From assembly GCF_000739575.1 (NCBI RefSeq), contig NZ_BBJO01000025.1, forward strand, positions 62,001-126,000: DNA of 64,000 nucleotides, written 5' to 3'. Positions 59,803 to 64,000 of this stretch are shown here, one piece after another; the stretch's first letter is position 1, and each line of letters begins with the position of its first letter. The notes below the pieces were generated by a model that was not told the origin of the DNA, searched no databases, and worked only from the letters and a program-made list of their open reading frames with translations. A program made the translations under genes and the position numbers. The DNA comes from Halobellus rufus (GTDB taxonomy: Archaea > Halobacteriota > Halobacteria > Halobacteriales > Haloferacaceae).

Positions 59803-61155
59803 TTAGCTCGCCGTCTGTCCGGACTGCTCTGCCGCCAAGGCGGTCGTGACCGCGTCCTGAGCGGTCACCGACGACTGGTTCGCGGCGTCGTCGCTCGTCG
59901 AGTTGTCGACGTTCTCGTAGGTCCGGATCCACGTCGTCTCCCAGGAGCCGTCGACGGACTCGTTCCGGAGCGGCTGGTCGTACCGCTCGACGTTGTCGGG
60001 GATCACGCTCTCGTTGATCTCCGAGTCGTCGATCGGGATGTCCGCGAGCATGAGCTTCTTCGTCATCGGGTTCATATCGTACCCGAGGCGCTGCTGCGTG
60101 CGGTTGTAGTAGACCGCCTCGTCGGGCGCGCCCGCGGCGGCCCAGTCCTTGGGCTGTCGCGGCAGGTGCGGCCGCTTGTGGGCGTTCATGAACCCGGCGA
60201 CGTCCTGGACGTCCTCCCAGTCGGAGAACGTGTGCGCCGCGCCGTACGGCATCGCCTCGCGGGTGAAGCCGGCGGACGTGTAGACGCGACCCATTCCGGC
60301 CCCGTCGTTGTACGAACCTTCACCCCAAAGCGGCGGGTACTGTCCCTCGGCGCCCTGTCCGTCTGCACCGTGACAGGACGCGCAGTTCTCGAGGTACAAC
60401 TCGGCCCCGCGGACCGGGTTGATCTCCGAGACGGGAACCTTCTCGTCACCCTCCGGCTTCTCGATGTGTCGCCAGTAGGGGACGGTCTCGCTCGGCGTGC
60501 CCTTGTTCAGCCAGACCATGTACGACTCCATCGCCTGGATCTCGCGGCTGTCGTAGGCGGGGACGCCCTCCTCGGAGCCCGGCGCGTTCATACTCCGGAG
60601 GAAGCACCCCATAATCCGCTGACGCATGTCCCGCATCCGCTGGGTGCGGCCGGTCCACTCGGGGTAGCCCGCCGCGGTCCCGACGAGCGGGATCATGTCG
60701 ATGTCCTGCCCGACCATTCCGGTCGTCGTGGGGAGGTCGCCTCCGCCGTGGCAGTTCGCACACGAGAGGTCGTTCCCGACGTGCTCGGGCATCTCGTTGG
60801 ACGTGTTCGCGAATATCGCGCGCCCCTCACGGATGAGCTCCGCGCGGTTCTCGTTCTCCGGGAGCGTCGAGTTGTTCATCTCCTTGGGGACGAAGTTGAC
60901 CTCCTCGCCCGCGGTCGCGTTCTTGTACTCGAACCCCTGCTCGCGCAGGTCTTCGCTGTACCACTTGCTGCCGTTCCAGGTGCCAGGGAGTTCGCGGACC
61001 TCGCCACCGCCGGCGCTGGCTGCCGGCGCGTCCCCCGGGCCGCCGAGGAACGCGACCGCGCCGTTGATGGCGAACACGACGACGATCGCCGCGAACACCG
61101 TCCCGAAGACGAGCAGGACGGGCTTGAGCAAGAGCGTCGAGTCGCCCTGACTCAT
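59803..61155 (-). CDS. Membrane-anchored diheme cytochrome c, TsdA-like
   Basis: 450 residues: an N-terminal membrane anchor (~9-38), then a two-haem extracellular part with C132-x2-C135-H136 and C258-x2-C261-H262. The first domain has RIMGC184FLRSMNAPG and ESYMVWLNKG. These match the thiosulfate dehydrogenase (TsdA) pattern GCFERSMNG, including the cysteine that ligates haem 1 there; His136-Cys184 spacing is 48 here and ~43 in TsdA. Met302 (AMPYG) is a candidate haem 2 ligand. The C-terminal ~90 residues (LADIPIDDSEINESVIPDN) are extra. First gene of an operon with ccdA, ccmC, ccmD and halocyanin. Start ATG 61155. Thiosulfate oxidation is inferred, not shown. Confidence 0.85.
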   Translation of the reverse strand: MSQGDSTLLLKPVLLVFGTVFAAIVVVFAINGAVAFLGGPGDAPAASAGGGEVRELPGTWNGSKWYSEDLREQGFEYKNATAGEEVNFVPKEMNNSTLPENENRAELIREGRAIFANTSNEMPEHVGNDLSCANCHGGGDLPTTTGMVGQDIDMIPLVGTAAGYPEWTGRTQRMRDMRQRIMGCFLRSMNAPGSEEGVPAYDSREIQAMESYMVWLNKGTPSETVPYWRHIEKPEGDEKVPVSEINPVRGAELYLENCASCHGADGQGAEGQYPPLWGEGSYNDGAGMGRVYTSAGFTREAMPYGAAHTFSDWEDVQDVAGFMNAHKRPHLPRQPKDWAAAGAPDEAVYYNRTQQRLGYDMNPMTKKLMLADIPIDDSEINESVIPDNVERYDQPLRNESVDGSWETTWIRTYENVDNSTSDDAANQSSVTAQDAVTTALAAEQSGQTAS

Positions 61156-61394
61156 GTATCTGCCCACCTGGCAGTTAGATAGTCTGTCATTTCTCGTATC
61201 CCTCTACGGAGTCGTGTTTGCGAATCGAAATAGACGGACAATAAAGTTTACCCTCGACACGACTGTGAAGGGTGAATCCGGAATTTCGATAGACAGATCT
61301 CGTAATGTCGTGAGCAGTAGATCCACGACTGCACTCGACCGTCGGGACGACGACGGTAGATTTTACTATCGCAGTCTAATAGCCGAGGACATCG
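61156..61394. promoter_or_regulatory. Divergent control region of the diheme cytochrome and CcmG/CcmF genes
   Basis: 239 bases without a gene, AT-richer than the surroundings. CTGCC-CACCT-GGCAG (61160-61174) is a short inverted repeat next to the cytochrome start, and a minus-strand ACTATCTAAC lies ~22-31 bases before that start. GTCGTG-N11-CACGAC and, overlapping it, GCAGT-N9-ACTGC lie near 61307-61335 and are possible operator sites. GATTTTACTATC lies ~25-35 bases before the CcmG-like start. Confidence 0.5.
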
Positions 61395-61958
61395 ATGAAC
61401 CCACGAAAGGCGATGACGATCGCCTTCTTCGCCGCACTGCTCGGGATCGGGTACGTTTCGATGAACGCGGCACCCGTACTCTCCGGGGAAGGGTACTCCT
61501 ACCACGGGGAGACGCGGTGGCAGACCGACTACGCCGACGCCGTCGAGACGGCCGCCGCCGAGGACGAACCGGTCGTGATCTACTTCTGGACGACCTGGTG
61601 TACCTACTGTGAGGACTACAACCAGAACCACTACAGCGACCCGGCGGTGCGATCGGAGCTCGATGACTTCACGAAGGTAGCGGTGAACTTAGACAGCGAC
61701 GCCGAGGCCGACGCGCGGCTGCAGCAGCGGTACAACGTCAACTACCCGCCGCAGCACGTCGTCGTGACGCCCGAGGGGGAGGTGCTCACGCGGATCCCCG
61801 GCTACGCCCCGCCCGAGGACTTCCTCGCGTACCTGGAGACGGCCGAGGAGCGCTACCAGTCCGGCGAGACGGCCGATGACGGGTCCTCGACAGCGGCCGC
61901 CGGACCGACGTCGACGCCCAGACCCGAGTCGGGAGCGACGACGGAGGCCGCACAGTGA
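61395..61958 (+). CDS. Thioredoxin-fold protein, CcmG/ResA-like
   Basis: 187-residue protein: an N-terminal membrane segment (MTIAFFAALLGIGYVSMNAA), then a thioredoxin domain with active site W68-C69-T-Y-C72 and cis-Pro segment YNVNYPPQHVVVTPEG. The C-terminal ~30 residues are a Ser/Thr/Gly/Glu-rich tail. It is likely to reduce apocytochrome disulfides outside the cell before haem attachment, using electrons from CcdA. Its stop overlaps the ccmF start by four bases (GTGA), so translation is coupled. Start ATG 61395. Confidence 0.88.
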   Translation: MNPRKAMTIAFFAALLGIGYVSMNAAPVLSGEGYSYHGETRWQTDYADAVETAAAEDEPVVIYFWTTWCTYCEDYNQNHYSDPAVRSELDDFTKVAVNLDSDAEADARLQQRYNVNYPPQHVVVTPEGEVLTRIPGYAPPEDFLAYLETAEERYQSGETADDGSSTAAAGPTSTPRPESGATTEAAQ

Positions 61959-64000
61959 ACCCCGGGACGGTCCTGCTGGCGCTGGCGTTTCTCGCTGGAC
62001 TGGCGAGCACGTCGCTCCTCACGCGGGCGTACCTCCTCGACGACGATCGGTACCTCTCGTACGTCCCGAAACTGACCGCGGCGACGGCGGTGCTCTTGGT
62101 CGGGGCGCTCTCGCATCTCACCTACCAGTTCGTGAGCCTCGACTACTCGAACGCCTACGTGTGGGAGAACACCGCCGCGTACCTCTCGGTGCTCTACCGT
62201 GTGACGGGCGTGTACGCGGCCAACGAGGGGTCGGTACTCCTGTGGGCGGCGATCGTCGCCGTCGTCGCGCTGACTGCCGGCGTGACGCGGGGGTTCCCGA
62301 CGCGGCGCGGAAAGCTCGTCCACGCGCTCACCGTCGGCGTCGTGACGTACTTCACGGCGATGCTGTTGCTGCAGAGCCCGTTCGCCTCGGTTCGGACCGC
62401 GTTCCCCAACGCGCCCCCGGGGTTCACGCCGACGAGCGGACAGGGACTGAACCCCCTCCTCGTCGATCCGTATATGGCGATCCACCCGCCGGTGATGTTC
62501 GTCTCCTACGCGCTGCTGACGATGCCGTTCGCGATCGGGGCCGTCCACTTCATCGCGCTGTTCCGCGGCGACGACGGTCTCTTCTCGGCGTGGGTCGGGA
62601 GCGTGACCCGCTGGCTCCGACTCGGATGGCTGTTTCTCACCGCCGCCGTCGCGCTCGGGGGCCTCTGGTCGTACACGGTGCTCGGCTGGGGCGGGATCTG
62701 GGCGTGGGACCCCGTCGAGACCGCCATCCTGATCCCGTGGCTGTTCCTGACCGCGACGCTGCACGCGGTCACGAACTACCGGCCCGGCGGTCGGTACCGG
62801 GTCCTCGCGCCCGCGATGACCGCCAGCGTGTTCGCGCTCGCGGTGTACACGACGTCGGTGGTCAGAAGCGGCGTCTTCCGGAGCATCCACTCGTTCGCCG
62901 ACGGCGGGATCGGGGCGTCGTTCCTCGTGCTGATGGGCGTGACGACCCTCCTCGGCGTCGTGCTCCCGTTCACCTACTGGCTCCTGACAGAGGAGGACGA
63001 GGTCGACGCGTCCGACTCCGAGCCGAGCGGCGAGGGGCGACTCGCGGGATGGGTCACCCGCTCGAATCTGCTTCACCTCGCCGTCCTCCTCTTCGGACTG
63101 CTCACGTTCGTTTCCCTGTGGGGGCTCTCGTTCCCGGTGCTCCGGAGCGCGATGACCGGCCTCGAAGTGTCCGTCGAATCGCGCTACTACAACCTGTGGA
63201 GCTACCCGCTCGTACTCGCTGCCTTGCTCCTTCTGGGGTTCTACATGGACTTCGATCGGGAGGGCCTCCGCCGGAGCCTCGTTGGAGTGGCGGTGTTCGG
63301 CCTCGCGACGCTCGTCGGTGCCGCCGTCGCGCCGTCGGAGACGTGGCGGCTGGCGTCGGTGCGCCCGGACGACGCCCTCGTCTATCAGGTGATCGGCAAC
63401 GCGAGCGCGCTTTCGGTGTTACCGCCGGTTGCGTACGCGATCCTCGGGACGGTCAAGCGGACGTGGGGGCGGATCGCCGCGACGTCCAGTCGCGACGCGC
63501 GACTGAAGGAGTCCGGGATCACGCTGATCCACGTCGGGGCGGCGCTGCTCGTGCTCTCGCTGCCGTTTATGTACCTCTTCGCCGGACAGGCGTCGGTGAT
63601 GGCGACCGGCGTCGCGGCCGGCGCGGTCGATACCTCCCAGCGCGACGTCGGGACGTCCGCCTACGACGTCCGGGTGCTCGGCTACGAGCGGACCGAGTTC
63701 CCGACAGACCCCGAACCGGAGACGTACGCGCTCTCCTCATCGCAGGTTCTCACCCGCGGACAGTCGCTGAACACGTCGGTGCAGACCGTCCACGGGACGG
63801 TGACCGCGATACGCGAGGGGCCGCAGGCGACGGTGGTGCAACTCGACGACTCGCAGGTGTGGATCGGCGTCGCGGGCAACGGGTCGGTGGGCCTCGAAAC
63901 CGGCCAAGAAGTCGTCGCGCGCGGGCAGGTGATGTGGGAGTTCGTCCCGACGGCCGACGCGATCGTCCTCGCCGGTCCCGAGACCGTCGGTCCCGCTGAC
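61955..64000 (+). CDS. ccmF: Cytochrome c haem lyase CcmF (cut by window edge)
   Basis: Frame open from GTG 61955 to the right edge: 682 residues without a stop. This is the haem lyase core of system I cytochrome c maturation. The WWD haem-binding domain lies around residues 240-257 (LGWGGIWAWDPVETAILIPW), with NEGSVLLWA before it and HPPVMFVSYALL as another conserved segment. About a dozen membrane helices are visible, with a soluble domain starting near residue 560. The C-terminus lies outside the window, so the partner CcmH/CcmI cannot be judged. Confidence 0.95.
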   Translation, partial: MNPGTVLLALAFLAGLASTSLLTRAYLLDDDRYLSYVPKLTAATAVLLVGALSHLTYQFVSLDYSNAYVWENTAAYLSVLYRVTGVYAANEGSVLLWAAIVAVVALTAGVTRGFPTRRGKLVHALTVGVVTYFTAMLLLQSPFASVRTAFPNAPPGFTPTSGQGLNPLLVDPYMAIHPPVMFVSYALLTMPFAIGAVHFIALFRGDDGLFSAWVGSVTRWLRLGWLFLTAAVALGGLWSYTVLGWGGIWAWDPVETAILIPWLFLTATLHAVTNYRPGGRYRVLAPAMTASVFALAVYTTSVVRSGVFRSIHSFADGGIGASFLVLMGVTTLLGVVLPFTYWLLTEEDEVDASDSEPSGEGRLAGWVTRSNLLHLAVLLFGLLTFVSLWGLSFPVLRSAMTGLEVSVESRYYNLWSYPLVLAALLLLGFYMDFDREGLRRSLVGVAVFGLATLVGAAVAPSETWRLASVRPDDALVYQVIGNASALSVLPPVAYAILGTVKRTWGRIAATSSRDARLKESGITLIHVGAALLVLSLPFMYLFAGQASVMATGVAAGAVDTSQRDVGTSAYDVRVLGYERTEFPTDPEPETYALSSSQVLTRGQSLNTSVQTVHGTVTAIREGPQATVVQLDDSQVWIGVAGNGSVGLETGQEVVARGQVMWEFVPTADAIVLAGPETVGPAD

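Noticed and set aside
61876-63999. 707-residue Arg/Pro-rich plus-strand ORF in the last 2 kb
   Set aside because: It is a frame shadow of ccmF, whose frame is open and full of recognisable membrane helices and the WWD motif.

Overview
The window reads as chromosomal DNA of a haloarchaeon (class Halobacteria). GC content is very high, the proteins are rich in Asp and Glu, GTG starts are common, and many genes have a TATA-like box 23-32 bases before the start codon, as expected for leaderless transcripts. The information-processing genes are archaeal: TFB, MCM with an intein, Orc1/Cdc6, the RFC small subunit and a SAMP modifier. The genus cannot be fixed from the sequence. Most of the window looks like ordinary core chromosome. 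I see no IS element, CRISPR array, rRNA or tRNA.

Layout. 1-8.6 kb: glutamine synthetase (partial), PAP2 and YihY membrane proteins, Trm1, a SWIM protein, a beta-propeller protein, PRPP synthetase, a uracil-DNA glycosylase and a HIT protein. 8.7-18.2 kb: a cluster of two ParA/MinD-like proteins (one without its P-loop lysines), TFB, four uncharacterised haloarchaeal families and MCM carrying a 524-residue intein. 18.2-25.1 kb: a biotin ECF transporter (bioY-bioM-bioN) behind a BirA-type operator, then ferritin-like, ferredoxin, cupin, amidotransferase and hydrolase genes. 25.2-31.3 kb: AlaS, RFC, SAMP2-like protein, GNAT and phosphohexomutase. 31.6-38.5 kb: an FMN reductase, a metal-chelate/cobalamin-type ABC importer, a short TiaS-like protein, a GIY-YIG protein, SurE and LarB. 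38.8-49.5 kb: a histone-like small protein, RpiA, Orc1, a cytochrome b-like mini-protein, MutS, LarE and two divergent tatC genes. 49.6-55.3 kb: GNAT, polysaccharide deacetylase, BKACE, an RHH regulator with a queuosine-precursor-type transporter, and RlmE. 55.5-64 kb: a cytochrome c maturation locus (ccmE-A-B, ccmC-D, ccdA, a CcmG-like thioredoxin and ccmF, which is cut by the window edge). It is built around a membrane-anchored diheme TsdA-like cytochrome c and a membrane-anchored halocyanin.

The last region is the most coherent system. A five-gene minus-strand operon (diheme cytochrome, ccdA, ccmC, ccmD, halocyanin) lies between two plus-strand groups holding the rest of the maturation machinery. 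This looks like a self-contained electron-transfer module, possibly thiosulfate or other sulfur-compound oxidation passing electrons to a blue copper protein. The substrate is inferred.

Four genes (trm1, tfb, alaS and the GIY-YIG gene) each appear to lack a single base. All four shifts are minus one, and two or three lie in C/G runs. A consensus-sequence error is a likelier cause than real gene decay, at least for the essential alaS and tfb.
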